From the NCBI RefSeq assembly GCF_030161555.1, contig NZ_BSUK01000001.1, positions 2,542,001 to 2,606,000 on the forward strand: a stretch of 64,000 bases of DNA. The letters run 5' to 3'. Position numbers and translations under genes: made by a program. Below the pieces are notes generated by a model that did no database searches, had not been told where the DNA came from, and saw only the letters and a program-made list of their open reading frames with translations. This DNA comes from Luteimicrobium album. GTDB taxonomy: Bacteria > Actinomycetota > Actinomycetes > Actinomycetales > Cellulomonadaceae. Below are positions 19,299 to 29,020 of the stretch, one piece after another; the stretch's first letter is position 1, and every line of letters starts with the position of its first letter.

Positions 19299-20524
19299 GT
19301 GAGCGCCACCCCTGCCCCACCGCCCGGCCCCGCCGCGTCCACCGACGCCGCGTCGTCCGTGCCCCCGTCGGTCCGTTCCGCCGCCGCCTGGTCGTGGCGC
19401 TTCCTCGCGATCGCCGGTGCGCTCGTCGTCGTCGGGTACGTCGTCATCGTGCTCAAGGTGATCGTCGTGCCGGTCGCGATCGCGCTCATGCTGACGGTCC
19501 TGCTGACGCCTGTGGTGCGGTTCTGCGAGAACAAGCTCCACTTCTCCCGGGCGCTCGCGTGCGCGACGGCGCTGCTCGGCCTCGTGATCGTCGTCCTCGG
19601 GCTCGTCGCGGCCGCCGGCGGGTCCATCGCGTCCGGGTTCGGGGACCTCAAGGACCAGGCGCAGGCGGGCTTCGACCAGTTCATGGACTGGCTCCGCACG
19701 GGCCCCCTCAACCTCGACGCCGACGACATCACGAAGTACGTCAACACCGCGACGAAGTCCCTCTCGTCGAACACGAGCACCTGGGTGTCGGGTGCGCTCG
19801 GCGCCGCCGTGACGGTCGGCCACGTGGCAGCGGGCACCCTGATCGCCCTGTTCTGCACGTTCTTCTTCCTGCACGACGGCCGGACCATCTGGGGCTGGGT
19901 CGTCGGCCTCCTCCCGTACGGGGCCCGGGACCGCGTGCACCAGGCCGGCCGGCGCGGGCTCGTCTCGCTGTCCGCCTACACGCGGACGCAGATCCTCGTG
20001 GCGTTCGTGGACGCCGTCGGGATCGGTCTGGGCGCCCTGATCCTGGGGGTCCCGCTCGCCCTGCCGCTCGGGATCCTCGTGTTCGTCGGGTCGTTCGTGC
20101 CGATCGTGGGCGCCGTCGTCACGGGCGCGGTTGCGGTGCTCGTGGCGCTCGTCGCGAAGAGCTGGGTGATCGCGCTCATCATGCTGGGCGTCGTCCTGCT
20201 CGTGCAGCAGATCGAGGGCCACGTGCTCCAGCCGTTCCTCATGGGGCACGCCGTGTCGCTGCACCCGGTCGCCGTGCTGCTGTCGGTCGCGGCGGCGTCG
20301 TTCGTGGGCGGCATCGTCGGGGCGCTGTTCGCGGTCCCGCTGGTCGCCGTCCTCAACACCGTGACGCTCTACCTGCACGGGCACGACAAGTTCCCCGAGC
20401 TCGGCACCGACGACCATCTGACGATCCGGGGAGAGGTACGGCCTCCGACGAACCCGGCCGGATCCCGCCGATGGTGGCCGACGCCGAGCGCGACCTCCCC
20501 GAGGACGGCGGGGAGCGCGCGTGA
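19299..20524 (+). CDS. AI-2E family (PerM-like) membrane exporter (apparent frameshift near the 3' end)
   Basis: About 408 residues when joined. Eight or so hydrophobic segments show the AI-2E/PerM pattern: VLKVIVVPVAIALMLTVLLTP near residue 50, cut at 21; the helical region with GDLKDQAQAGFDQF; YTRTQILVAFVDAVGIGLGA; PIVGAVVTGAVAVLVAL; and QQIEGHVLQPFLMGHAVSLHP. Members export small molecules such as autoinducer-2 or act as Na+/H+ antiporters. The last 35 residues (ASDEPGRIPPMVADAERDLPED) lie in another frame, restored by one base in the G4 run 20428-20431. Without the repair the frame runs into the next gene and creates a false exporter-dehydratase fusion. Confidence 0.83.
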
Positions 20525-21754
20525 CCGCGCCCGGTCCCGCCCCTGTCAGGCTCGCCGAGGTCCGCGCCGCGGCCGAGCTGCTCGACGGCGTCGTACGCCG
20601 CACCCCGTGCTGGCGTCGCGCGCGCTGTCCGACGCGGCCGGGCTGCCCGTGCTCCTCAAGGCCGAGAACCTGCAGCGCGCCGGCTCGTTCAAGGTGCGTG
20701 GCGCGTACGTGCGCATGGCGCGGCTCTCCGAGGACGAGAAGGCCCGCGGGGTCGTGGCCGCGAGCGCCGGGAACCACGCGCAGGGCGTGGCGCTCGCCGC
20801 GCGCCTGCTGGGGCTGCGCGCCGTCGTCTACATGCCCGTCGACGCGGCCCTGCCGAAGGTCGCCGCCACGCGCGACTACGGCGCCGAGGTCCGGCTCGTC
20901 GGGGCGTCGGTGGACGAGGCGCTCGTCGCGGCCCGCGCGGAGTCGGAGCGCACGGGCGCGGTCCTGATCCACCCGTTCGACCACACAGACGTCGTCGCGG
21001 GGCAGGGCACGCTCGCGCTCGAGCTCCTCGAGCAGGTGCCCGACGTGCGGACCGTGCTCGTTCCCGCGGGCGGCGGCGGCCTCGTGGCCGGGATCGCGAC
21101 CGTGCTGGCCGAGCTGGCGCCTCAGGTCCGCGTCGTCGCGGTCCAGACGCAGCGGGTCCCCGCGTTCGCGGAGTCGCTGCGTGCGGGCCGTCCCGTCGCC
21201 GTGCCGGTGCGTCCGACCATGGCGGACGGCATCGCCGTGGGGCGGCCCGGCGACGTCCCGTTCGAGGTGCTCCAGCGGCTCGGCGTCGAGGTGCGCGAGG
21301 TGTCCGAGGAGGACCTGTCGCACGCGCTGCTGCTGGTCGCGGAGCGGTCCAAGCTTGTCGTCGAGCCGGCCGGGGCCGCGGGCGTCGCGGCGCTGCTCGC
21401 CGCGGGCTCGGCGGGGGAGAGCCGTTGGAGGGACCCGTCGTCGCGGTCCTCTCGGGCGGGAACATCGACCCGCTCGTGCTGCTGCGCGTGATCCGGCACG
21501 GCATGGTCGCCGCGGGGCGCTACCTCAAGATGCGCGTCATGCTCGACGACCGCCCCGGCTCCCTCGCGCGCCTGCTCGGAGAGCTCGCGGGGCTCGGCGG
21601 GAACATCATGCACATCGACCACACCCGCACCGACGTGGGGCTCGGGCTCAACGACGTGTGGGTGCCGATGCAGATCGAGACCAAGGGTCCCGAGCACTGC
21701 GACGACATCGTGTCGCGGCTGCGCGAGGTCGGGTACCGGGTCGTCCGGGACTGA
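20521..21754 (+). CDS. ilvA: Threonine ammonia-lyase with C-terminal ACT domain (two apparent frameshifts)
   Basis: About 411 residues when joined. The PLP lysine lies in AGSFKVRGAY near residue 58; SAGNHAQGVALAA and the PAGGGGLVAGIA phosphate loop follow; and a regulatory ACT domain ends the protein (LKMRVMLDDRPGSLARLLGEL, cut at 21). It deaminates threonine to 2-oxobutyrate. The short single-ACT layout matches the catabolic TdcB-like/actinobacterial form as well as isoleucine biosynthesis. One base is missing in the C4 run at 20603-20606 and one in the G5 run at 21413-21417. The GTG overlaps the end of the exporter gene. Confidence 0.87.
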
Positions 21755-21844
21755 CGTCCGTGGGCGACCCCGTGGTCGCCGATGGTGACGTGCCGTGGTC
21801 GGGTTCGCGGGCGGAGGACCGCGTCACGCCTTCACCGCGGCTGC

Positions 21845-22282
21845 TCAGCGCTCCGTCGCCGCCTTCGCGACGCGCTCGAGCGGCGTGAGCGCCTCGGAGA
21901 CGGCACGGAGCTCGTCCGGTCCGAGGTCCGCGATGAGCTCGGCGACGATCCCCGCGCGCTCGGTCCGCACGTCCTGGACGACCCCGTTGCCCGCGTCGGT
22001 GAGGTGCAGGAGCACGGAGCGGGCGTCGTCGGGCGCGGGACTGCGCTCGAGGAGGCCACGGGACTCGAGGAGCGCGACGATGCGGGTCATCGCGGGCGCG
22101 CCCATGCGCTCGATGCGGGCGAGGTCGCTGGGCCGCTGCGGGCCGAGCCGCTCGATCGTCGCGAGGGTCGAGAAGTGCCCGGCGGACAGGTCGCCGTGCG
22201 TGGGGCGGATGCGCCGCGCGACGCGGCCGACGACGACCGCGAGGCGTGCGGCGACGTCCGACGGGTCCGGGGAGGTGCTCAC
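21845..22282 (-). CDS. MarR-family regulator
   Basis: 145 residues. The winged helix-turn-helix spans about residues 45-100: LATIERLGPQRPSDLARIERM, cut at 21; AMTRIVALLESRGLLER; and the wing DDARSVLLHLTDAG. It follows the DHA2-type MFS exporter on the same strand, with its GTG overlapping the exporter stop, which is the usual arrangement for a drug-responsive repressor of an efflux pump. The ligand is unknown. Confidence 0.85.
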   Translation of the reverse strand: MSTSPDPSDVAARLAVVVGRVARRIRPTHGDLSAGHFSTLATIERLGPQRPSDLARIERMGAPAMTRIVALLESRGLLERSPAPDDARSVLLHLTDAGNGVVQDVRTERAGIVAELIADLGPDELRAVSEALTPLERVAKAATER

Positions 22283-24128
22283 GCGGGGGATCCTCCCACG
22301 CCGGGGGCGTCAGCGCCGAGTCCGTGCGTTCCCCCTGCCCCGACGCCGGCCCCCTCGCTCGGCACCGGGGCCGCCGCGGCGACGGACGGGCCCTCGCCCT
22401 CCTCGACCACCGCGTCGGGCGCGCCGACCGGCTCGGTGCCGGTGCCGTCGTCGTGCACGTACCGCTTGCCGCGGAACAGCGACGCGACCGCGCCGACGAG
22501 CGACATGGCGGCGGCGACCGTGAAGACGACGACGAGGCCGTGGTGGAACGCGTCGGAGATGAGCTGGGGGAAGAACTCCTTGCCGACGAGCGCGTCCTGG
22601 TCGGCCTGGGGGAGCTGGGACAGCGTGTCGGAGCCGAGCAGCGACTGGATCGGGTTGTAACCGAGGAACGCGGCGAACAGGCTGCCGACCGGCGGGAGCT
22701 GGGCGACCTGGTCGGCGACGCCGGCGGGCACGTGGTGCGCGGTGAGCCCGGTGCGCAGGGCGTCGGGGAGCGTCGAGGCGAGGCCGACGATCATGAGCGA
22801 GAAGAACACACCGATGGACAGCGACGAGCCGGCGTTCTGCACGGTGCCCGCCACGCCGGACGCCGCTCCGCGCTCGCTCGCCGGGACCGCGTTCATGATC
22901 GCGGAGCGGTTGGGCGCGCCGAACATGCCCGACCCGATGCCGGACAGCAGCGTGATGATCGCGAACTGCCAGTACTCGAAGTTCACGGGCAGGAAGATCA
23001 GCGCCACGAAGGTCGCCGCGACGAGCAGGAGGCCGCCGGACGCGAACCCGCGCGCCCCGAACCGGTCGGACAGCGTGCCCGAGAGCGGGCCGGCGAGCAG
23101 GAACCCGATGGTGATCGGGAGGAGGTAGATGCCCGCCCACAGGGGGTGTCCTCGTAGGAGAAGCCGTGCCGGGGCAGCCAGATGCCCTGCAGCCAGATGA
23201 TGAGCATGAACTGCAGCCCGCCGCGGCCGATCGACGCCATGAGCCCGGCGAGGTTGCCCATCGAGAACGCGCGGATGCGGAACAGGCGCATGTCGAGCAT
23301 CGGGGCCTTGACGCGCAGCTCGATGAAGACGAACACGACGAGCAGCGCGATGCCGCCGATGATGGCCGACAGGACCCACGGGTTGGTCCAGCCGGTGGAG
23401 TGGCCGCCGTAGGGCTGGATGCCGTAGGTGATGCCGGTGAGCAGGGCGGTGAGGCCGACGGCGAACGTGAGGTTGCCGGGCCAGTCGAGCTTGCCGGGGT
23501 TGCGCGTCCCGGTCTCGTGCAGCGAGCGGTAGGACCAGATCGTCCCGATGACGCCGATCGGGACGCTCACCCAGAACACGGCACGCCAGTCCACGACGGC
23601 GAGGAGGCCGCCCACGAGCAGCCCGATGAACGAGCCGGCGATGGCGGCGACCTGGTTGATGCCGAGGGCCATGCCGCGGCGGTCGGCGGGGAACGCGTCC
23701 GTGATGATCGCGGTCGAGTTCGCGAACAGCATCGCGCCGCCCACGCCCTGCAGGATGCGCCACGCAATGAGCCACAGGGCGCCGTGACCCCCGTGGAACG
23801 GGTCGAAGGACAGCAGGATCGACCCGGCCGTGAACACCACGAAGCCGAGGTTGTAGACACGCACCCGCCCGAACATGTCGCCCAGGCGCCCGAACGTCGT
23901 GACCAGGACCGCCGTCACGAGCATGTAGCCCATGAGGATCCACAGCAGGTAGCTGACGTTGCCCGCCTGGAGCGGGTCGAGGTCGATGCCCTTGAAGATC
24001 GCGGGCAGCGAGATCAGCACGATCGAGGCGTTGATCGTCGCCATCAGCATGCCGAGGGTGGTGTTGGACAGCGCGACCCACTTGTAGCGGGGGTGGTCCT
24101 TGGGCAGGAAGAGCGAGCGCGAGTTCAC
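22279..24128 (-). CDS. MFS drug exporter, DHA2 (14-TM, EmrB/QacA) type (apparent frameshift)
   Basis: About 616 residues when joined. [19 protein letters not shown] opens TM1. Motif A is [16 protein letters not shown], motif C appears as [20 protein letters not shown] with [19 protein letters not shown], and 14 membrane segments can be read. A long, G/A/P-rich C-terminal tail of about 50 residues is not conserved. It exports drugs or toxic metabolites by proton antiport. Frames join when one base is added to the G5 run at 23142-23146 ([17 protein letters not shown]). The GTG at 24128 is preceded by CGGAGA. It is co-operonic with a MarR regulator. Confidence 0.86.
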
Positions 24129-24265
24129 GGGTCTCCGGACAGCACGATTCGAGGAAAGTTGCGATGTGCCAAGCAGTTTACGCCCGCGCGGCGCGGGGCG
24201 GAGGCGGTGTCCGGATCGCGGTGGTCCCACGCCCGGCGCGGGGGCCGTGCACGACGACTGCCGGT

Positions 24266-24319
24266 GAGCGGTCACGATCGGCAGCTTCGCGTTCCGTTCA
24301 GTGCAGATCGTGACCGCTC
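24266..24319 (-). terminator. 14-bp inverted repeat downstream of the DUF559-like gene
   Basis: GAGCGGTCACGATC and GATCGTGACCGCTC pair across a 26-base spacer, 30 bases past the 3' end of the minus-strand gene at 24349. Terminator is the plain reading; since it also lies upstream of the exporter gene, an operator is possible. Confidence 0.45.
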
Positions 24320-24348
24320 GGCTGGCGGTCCGCCCGTCGAGCGCCCCG

Positions 24349-25380
24349 TCAGAGCGGGACGCCGACGATTCTCGGACGTTCCAGCGCCCGGATCGCCGGT
24401 GGGATGCGCGCCGGGTCGGGGCAACCCTGGAGCGCGAAGGCCTCACGGAGGCGCTCGCACGTCACCCACCAGCGCGCGCCCACGTCGGTCGCGTACAGGA
24501 CCACCGATCGCCATCCGTACCGCTCCATCGCCTCCCGGCGTGCGGTGTCGGATCCGAGCCGGCTGCGCGAGACGTGGCTCGCGCCGTCGTACTCGATCGC
24601 GACCCGGACCTGCGGCCAGCACAGGTCGGGCCGCGCGATCCAGGCGCCGTCGGGCCCGACGAGGTCGGCACCGACGACGGGCCGGGGAAAGCCGGAGGCG
24701 ATCGCCCGGAGGCGGGTCCGGGTCTCCATGGACGAGTCGACGAACGTGCTCGCCTCCGCCAGGGCGCGTCGTAGCCGGCCGACGCCCCGCTCGCCGGGGA
24801 TGGACCGCACGATCGACACGAGGTCGCGGGGCCGCAGGCCGTAGCGCGGCAGGTCGGTCAGCGGGTGGCACGAGAGCAGCGCGTCCGTGAGGACGACGAG
24901 CTCCTCGTGGTCGGGCTCGACACCCGCGACCGGATGGCCGTCCGCGGCGAGATCGACCGCGCCGAGGTCACGCCACGTCCGGCCGGGGCTCGTGACCGGG
25001 ACGCCCTTGGTGCTTGTGACCTCCGCGGCTCCGAGCCCCCGGTGCGCGACGACCCGCGGCGTACGTAGGACCCGGTCGGCTCCGGCCCCGGTCACGTGGA
25101 GCTCCTGCCTCTGCTCGGCGGCCGCACTCACCGGCAGCTTCCACAGGCGTGCCGCCGTGAGGTGGGAGAACGCCGCACCGCCGGGCAGGAGCAGGGCGAC
25201 GGCGCGGCACACCGCGACGAGGTCGTCCGCGAGGTCGGCGTCCATGCGGACTCCCGGCACGGGCGTGTGCAGCGACCTCGACCGCAGCGCTCCCGGTGGG
25301 ATTCCGTTCGCGACGGCGTCCCTCACGAGGAAGGGGAGCTGCGGCAGGTCGGCGCGTGGGCGGGGCTGTCGGGGCGTCAT
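24349..25380 (-). CDS. DUF559/Vsr-like endonuclease-fold protein with AbiEi-like N-terminus
   Basis: 343 residues. The first 100 resemble the winged-helix region of actinobacterial AbiEi-like proteins ([13 protein letters not shown] near residue 75; TPRVVAHRG and [14 protein letters not shown] near 120). The last 110 are a nuclease-like fold: [20 protein letters not shown], with the IEYDG...H pattern and the preceding acidic RPDL, is the DUF559/very-short-patch-repair core. Many actinobacteria carry several such proteins of unknown role; some are annotated as type IV toxin-antitoxin antitoxins. No toxin partner is adjacent, so a TA role is not supported. The 25381-25524 gap upstream holds nothing clear. 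Confidence 0.7.
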   Translation of the reverse strand: MTPRQPRPRADLPQLPFLVRDAVANGIPPGALRSRSLHTPVPGVRMDADLADDLVAVCRAVALLLPGGAAFSHLTAARLWKLPVSAAAEQRQELHVTGAGADRVLRTPRVVAHRGLGAAEVTSTKGVPVTSPGRTWRDLGAVDLAADGHPVAGVEPDHEELVVLTDALLSCHPLTDLPRYGLRPRDLVSIVRSIPGERGVGRLRRALAEASTFVDSSMETRTRLRAIASGFPRPVVGADLVGPDGAWIARPDLCWPQVRVAIEYDGASHVSRSRLGSDTARREAMERYGWRSVVLYATDVGARWWVTCERLREAFALQGCPDPARIPPAIRALERPRIVGVPL

Positions 25381-25524
25381 CGGCCCAGCGTTGACCCACC
25401 ACCGCCGGGGCGGCCGCCGCGTCGTGAGGCTGTGGATGGTGCGTGCGCCTGTGGGCGACGCTCACCGCGTCAGGATAGACTCACCCGGGGCGTACGCCTC
25501 ACGCGTCCCCAACCCCATCCCGTG

Positions 25525-25574
25525 CACGACGACGCCCGGCCCCTCCGTGCGGGAGGTGACCGGGCGTCGTCGTG
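25525..25574 (-). terminator. Strong hairpin terminator of greA
   Basis: CACGACGACGCCCGG (25525-25539) and CCGGGCGTCGTCGTG (25560-25574) are exact complements, and the 20-base loop can itself pair (CCCTCC with GGGAGG). It starts 17 bases past the greA stop. Confidence 0.75.
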
Positions 25575-25590
25575 GGCCGGGAGCGGGTGC

Positions 25591-26073
25591 TCAGCCCTGG
25601 AAAGGCTTGGCGTCGACGATCTCGACAGGGATCTCGTTGCCGTTCGGCGCGGTGTAGCTCGTCTTGTCGCCCACGGACTTGCCGTTGATGGCGGCGCCGA
25701 GCGCGGAACCGGGCGAGAACACGTCGATGTCGGTGGTGCCGGCGATCTCGCGCGAGCCGAGGAGGAACACCATCTCGTCGCCCGCGACCTTGGCGGTGAC
25801 GAGCATGCCGGGCTCGACGGTGCCGTTGTCGGGTGGGGTGCCGATCTGTGCGGTGCGCAGCTTCTCGGTGAGCTCGCGGATGCGGGCCTCGTTCTTCGCC
25901 TGCTCCTCGCGCGCGGCGTGGTAGCCGCCGTTCTCCTTGAGGTCGCCCTCGTCGCGCGCAGCGGCGATCCGCTCGGCGATCTCGGTGCGCCCGGGGCCGG
26001 AGAGTCGGTCGAGCTCGGCCTGGAGCCTGTCGTGGGCCTCCTGGGTCAGCCAGGTGACGGAGGTGTCGGTCAC
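25591..26073 (-). CDS. greA: Transcription elongation factor GreA
   Basis: 160 residues, the family's usual length. The N-terminal coiled coil (residues about 8-78) holds RIAAARDEGDLKENGGYHAA with the catalytic D-E pair at its tip; the C-terminal FKBP-like domain has EPGMLVTAKVAGDEMVFLLG and SPGSALGAAINGKSVGD. It rescues backtracked RNA polymerase by stimulating transcript cleavage. GAAGGA precedes the ATG. Gene order greA - DUF4307 - mca is the same as in mycobacteria (Rv1080c-Rv1082). Confidence 0.95.
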   Translation of the reverse strand: MTDTSVTWLTQEAHDRLQAELDRLSGPGRTEIAERIAAARDEGDLKENGGYHAAREEQAKNEARIRELTEKLRTAQIGTPPDNGTVEPGMLVTAKVAGDEMVFLLGSREIAGTTDIDVFSPGSALGAAINGKSVGDKTSYTAPNGNEIPVEIVDAKPFQG

Positions 26074-26208
26074 GGTTCGCTCCTTCCTGCGAGAGCGTGT
26101 CGTCGCGGAGAGTTCCGCGAGGTGATGAGAATCACGCGTGCAACCCCGTGGGGTGGCACGCGCTGAATGTCCCAGGGTATCAAAGCGGGCGTCGGCCCGG
26201 GCGGAGGC

Positions 26209-26610
26209 TCAGTCGGCGGTGCGGCAGGAGTCGGCCGTCCCGGTCACCGCGCGCTCCGCCGTGGCGACGGTCGCGGTGTACCGGGTGACCTGGTCCTTGG
26301 CGGCCGGGATGTGCACGTCCTTGCTCCCGACCTGTGCGTGGTCGTCGTTGAGGGCCTCGAGCGTGCAGACCACAGCGGTGCCCGGCTTGGTGGTGACGCT
26401 GAAGGTCACGTCGACGCTCTGCGCGTCCTTGACCTGGTAGCCGTACGTCTCGACGCTGACCCCGGTGCTTTGTGCGAGCCCGAACCAGACCAGGACCCCG
26501 ATCGCGGCCGCCACGACGACGGCGAGCAGCGTGATGACGACGGCGCGGCGCGGGCCACGGCGCGTGGACGCGGGTCCGTAGCGCCCCGGAGGGAGCGAGG
26601 TGGCGGTCAT
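26209..26610 (-). CDS. DUF4307 membrane protein
   Basis: 133 residues. A basic N-terminus (GRYGPASTRRGPRRA) precedes one membrane segment at about residues 25-48, and the rest should be extracytoplasmic (GVSVETYGYQVKDAQSVDVT; VVCTLEALNDDHAQVGSKDV). The pattern and the position between greA and mca identify the actinobacterial DUF4307 family (Rv1081c-like). Function is unknown. The ATG at 26610 was chosen because it begins the conserved start; a longer frame upstream would run into the mca promoter. It is divergent from mca, with 62 bases between the starts. Confidence 0.82.
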   Translation of the reverse strand: MTATSLPPGRYGPASTRRGPRRAVVITLLAVVVAAAIGVLVWFGLAQSTGVSVETYGYQVKDAQSVDVTFSVTTKPGTAVVCTLEALNDDHAQVGSKDVHIPAAKDQVTRYTATVATAERAVTGTADSCRTAD

Positions 26611-26672
26611 GGACCCATTGTCTCCGACTATCCTCGACGGTGTTCCCAGTACGCCGTCCCCTGGAGCCACAC

Positions 26673-27617
26673 GTGTCCGTCGCACCCGAGAGCGGTGGCG
26701 CCCCTGAGCGGCTGCGCCTCATGGCCGTGCACGCCCACCCCGACGACGAGTCGAGCAAGGGCGCCGCGACCGCGGCACGCTACGCCGCCGAGGGCGTCGA
26801 CGTCCTCGTCGTGAGCTGCACGGGCGGGGAGCGCGGCGACGTGCTCAACCCGTCCTTCGGTCCCGGCCCGACGTCGCTCGAGGGCATGCGCGAGCTGCGC
26901 CGCTCCGAGATGGCGCGGGCGCGCGAGGCGCTGGGCGTCCAGCAGCGGTGGCTCGGCTTCGTCGACTCCGGCCTGCCCGAGGGCGACCCGCTCCCGCCGC
27001 TGCCCGAGGGCAGCTTCGGCCTGCAGCCCGTCGAGGTGGCGGCCCGTCCGCTCGTCGAGCTCGTCCGGGCGTTCCGACCGCACGTCATGACGACGTACGA
27101 CCCGAGCGGCGGCTATCCGCACCCCGACCACATCATGTGCCACAAGGTCGCGTTCGAGGCCTTCGAGAAGGCGGGCGACCCGTCGTGCTACCCGGGCACG
27201 GGCGCGCCGTGGGAGGTCTTCAAGCTGTACTACAACCACGACTTCTCGCTCACGCGCATGCGCACCATCCACGAGGCCATGGAGGGCCAGGGCCTCGTCT
27301 CGCCGTTCGGCGACTGGATCGAGTCGCGCGCCGCGCGCGAGATCCCCGAGCGCCCGGTCACGACCCGCGTCGAGGTGTCCGCGTACTTCCCGCAGCGCGA
27401 CGCGGCGCTCGTCGCGCACGCGAGCCAGATCGACCCCGAGGGCTTCTTCTTCGCGGTGCCCCGCGACCTCGAGGCCGACGTGTGGCCGTGGGAGGAGTAC
27501 GAGCTCGCGGAGTCCCGGGTCCCGACGACGCTCCCCGAGGACGACCTGTTCGCGGGGGTCCGGGACGTGGTGGAGACCGTGGGCGCGACCGTGTCGACCG
27601 AGGGAGAGCACGCATGA
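26673..27617 (+). CDS. mca: Mycothiol S-conjugate amidase
   Basis: 314 residues. The LmbE/PIG-L deacetylase fold has the zinc motif AHPDDE (H22, D24-D25) and the second zinc histidine in GGYPHPDHIMCHKVAFEAF near residue 150. CTGGERGDVLNPS and GFVDSGLPEGDPLPPLPEGSF are features of Mca that separate it from MshB. It cleaves the amide of mycothiol-toxin conjugates, releasing a mercapturic acid for export. The GTG at 26673 follows GGAG at proper distance. It shows that the organism uses mycothiol. Confidence 0.93.
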   Translation: MSVAPESGGAPERLRLMAVHAHPDDESSKGAATAARYAAEGVDVLVVSCTGGERGDVLNPSFGPGPTSLEGMRELRRSEMARAREALGVQQRWLGFVDSGLPEGDPLPPLPEGSFGLQPVEVAARPLVELVRAFRPHVMTTYDPSGGYPHPDHIMCHKVAFEAFEKAGDPSCYPGTGAPWEVFKLYYNHDFSLTRMRTIHEAMEGQGLVSPFGDWIESRAAREIPERPVTTRVEVSAYFPQRDAALVAHASQIDPEGFFFAVPRDLEADVWPWEEYELAESRVPTTLPEDDLFAGVRDVVETVGATVSTEGEHA

Positions 27618-27982
27618 CCGGCCGGATCGCCGCGGTGGCGTGGCACGTCGCCAGCGCCGTGACCCCGACGCCCGCACCGAACGACGACCTCGAGACCACC
27701 GGCGGGGGTGGGAGCGACAGCTTCGCGTTCTTCGTCGTGTCGATCCTGCTGGCGCTCGCCTGCATCGGGATCGGCCTGCTCATGGCGCGCCAGCTCCGGC
27801 GGATGAACCGCAACTACACGCGCAAGGTCGAGGACGGCGAGCTCGAGCCCGAGCACGACCGCCCGGCGTCGGGCATCGCGACGTCGCAGAACCCCGAGGG
27901 CTGGCGCGGTCCCGACTCGTCACCCGGGCGCGGCCCCGACGGCGGTCCTTCGGACGGCCGCGGCTCGTCCGGCGTGTCCTGA
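27614..27982 (+). CDS. Small single-pass membrane protein downstream of mca
   Basis: 122 residues. An N-terminal stretch that may be a weak signal/membrane segment is followed by a clear membrane helix (about residues 38-60, FAFFVVSILLALACIGIGLL) and a charged tail RQLRRMNRNYTRKVEDGEL and beyond, ending glycine/serine-rich. The ATG overlaps the mca stop (ATGA). A protein of this kind follows mca in mycobacteria (Rv1083). Function unknown. Confidence 0.8.
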   Translation: MTGRIAAVAWHVASAVTPTPAPNDDLETTGGGGSDSFAFFVVSILLALACIGIGLLMARQLRRMNRNYTRKVEDGELEPEHDRPASGIATSQNPEGWRGPDSSPGRGPDGGPSDGRGSSGVS

Positions 27983-27992
27983 GACCGGTCGC

Positions 27993-28892
27993 ATGCCCAC
28001 CGTGCCCGAACGCCCCGAGGACCGCCCGGCGCCCGTCTCCCTCCGGCTGACGCTCGCCCAGGTCGCCTCGACGCGCGACGGCGCGACCAACCTCGCGCTG
28101 GCACGCGCCGCGGTGCGCCGGGCCGCCGACGACGGCGCACACGTCGTCGTCCTGCCGGAGTACGCGTCGGCGTTCGACCCGCACGGGCCGGACCCCGAGC
28201 TCGCGGAGCCGCTCGACGGCCGGTTCGTCGAGGGACTCCGGGCCGCGGCCCGGGACGCCGGCGTCGCGGTCGTCGCGGGGACCACGGTGCCGGGCGAGGA
28301 CCCGGCGCGGGCGGTCAACGTCGTGGTCGGTGTCGGCAGCGACGGGGCGCTCGTCGGGGCGTACCGCAAGGTGCACCTGTACGACGCGTTCGGGCAGCGC
28401 GAGTCGGACCGCCTCGAGCCGGGGCCGGCGGGCGCGCCGCCGCTCGTCCTGGACCGCACGTCGTGGGCGCCCGACGCCACGGACGGCGCCCCGGGGCTCT
28501 TCGCGGGCGTGCTGACGTGCTACGACCTGCGCTTCCCCGAGTCGGCGCGCCGCCTCGTCGACGCGGGCGCCGACGTGCTCCTCGTCCCCGCGGCGTGGGC
28601 CGCTCCGTCGAGCCCGGAGCGGGCCGCCGAGCGTGCAGCGAAGGCCGACCACTGGCGCACGCTCCTGCGGGCGCGGGCGATCGAGAACACGGCGTTCGTG
28701 GTCGGGGTCGGGCAGTGCGGCCCCGGCGTGCTGGGCCGGTCGCTCGTGGTCGCGCCCGACGGCGAGGTGCTGGCCGAGGCCGGCGAGGAGCCCGGGTATG
28801 TCACCGTCGAGCTCGACCCCCGCCGCCTGGGCGAGGTCCGCGCGACGAACCCGTCACTCGTGAACCGGCGCTACGTCGTCGTGCCCCGGTAA
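27993..28892 (+). CDS. Carbon-nitrogen hydrolase (nitrilase superfamily amidase)
   Basis: 299 residues. The catalytic triad of the superfamily is visible: glutamate in VVLPEYAS near residue 52, lysine in YRKVHLYDAFGQRESD near 125, and cysteine in GVLTCYDLRFPESARRL near 175. The HLYDAFGxxES pattern points to the omega-amidase/Nit2-like branch (deaminated-glutathione amidase or omega-amidase). In a mycothiol organism the natural substrate is unclear. It is 10 bases downstream of the small membrane protein gene and may be in the mca operon. Hairpin repeat C starts 14 bases past the stop. Confidence 0.9.
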   Translation: MPTVPERPEDRPAPVSLRLTLAQVASTRDGATNLALARAAVRRAADDGAHVVVLPEYASAFDPHGPDPELAEPLDGRFVEGLRAAARDAGVAVVAGTTVPGEDPARAVNVVVGVGSDGALVGAYRKVHLYDAFGQRESDRLEPGPAGAPPLVLDRTSWAPDATDGAPGLFAGVLTCYDLRFPESARRLVDAGADVLLVPAAWAAPSSPERAAERAAKADHWRTLLRARAIENTAFVVGVGQCGPGVLGRSLVVAPDGEVLAEAGEEPGYVTVELDPRRLGEVRATNPSLVNRRYVVVPR

Positions 28893-28905
28893 GCGGGCTG
28901 CGAGG

Positions 28906-29012
28906 GGGACGGGGCCTGAGGGCTGCGCGCGATCGTGGCGGGCCTGGCGGGAGCCGAGCGACGCACGAGCGAGGCGGATGGAAGATCGCGCGCAGCCCTC
29001 AGGCCCCGTCCC
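28906..29012. repeat. Conserved-loop hairpin repeat, copy C
   Basis: Arms 28906-28934 and 28984-29012 are exact reverse complements over 29 bases. The 49-base loop 28935-28983, read on the minus strand, starts TTCCATCCGCCTCGCTCGT and ends CTCCCGCCAGGCCCGCCAC and differs from copy B at only three positions. It fills the gap between two convergent genes (stops at 28892 and 29021). Confidence 0.9.
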
Positions 29013-29020
29013 ACGCCCCC

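Noticed and set aside
19299-21491. Apparent fusion of an AI-2E exporter to threonine ammonia-lyase
   Set aside because: The exporter keeps its own stop (20524) and the lyase its own GTG (20521) when one base is restored in each run at 20428 and 20603. The fusion is an artefact of two frameshifts.
24349-25380. Type IV toxin-antitoxin module
   Set aside because: The protein has an AbiEi-like N-terminus, but no toxin gene lies beside it; the neighbours are greA and an MFS exporter.
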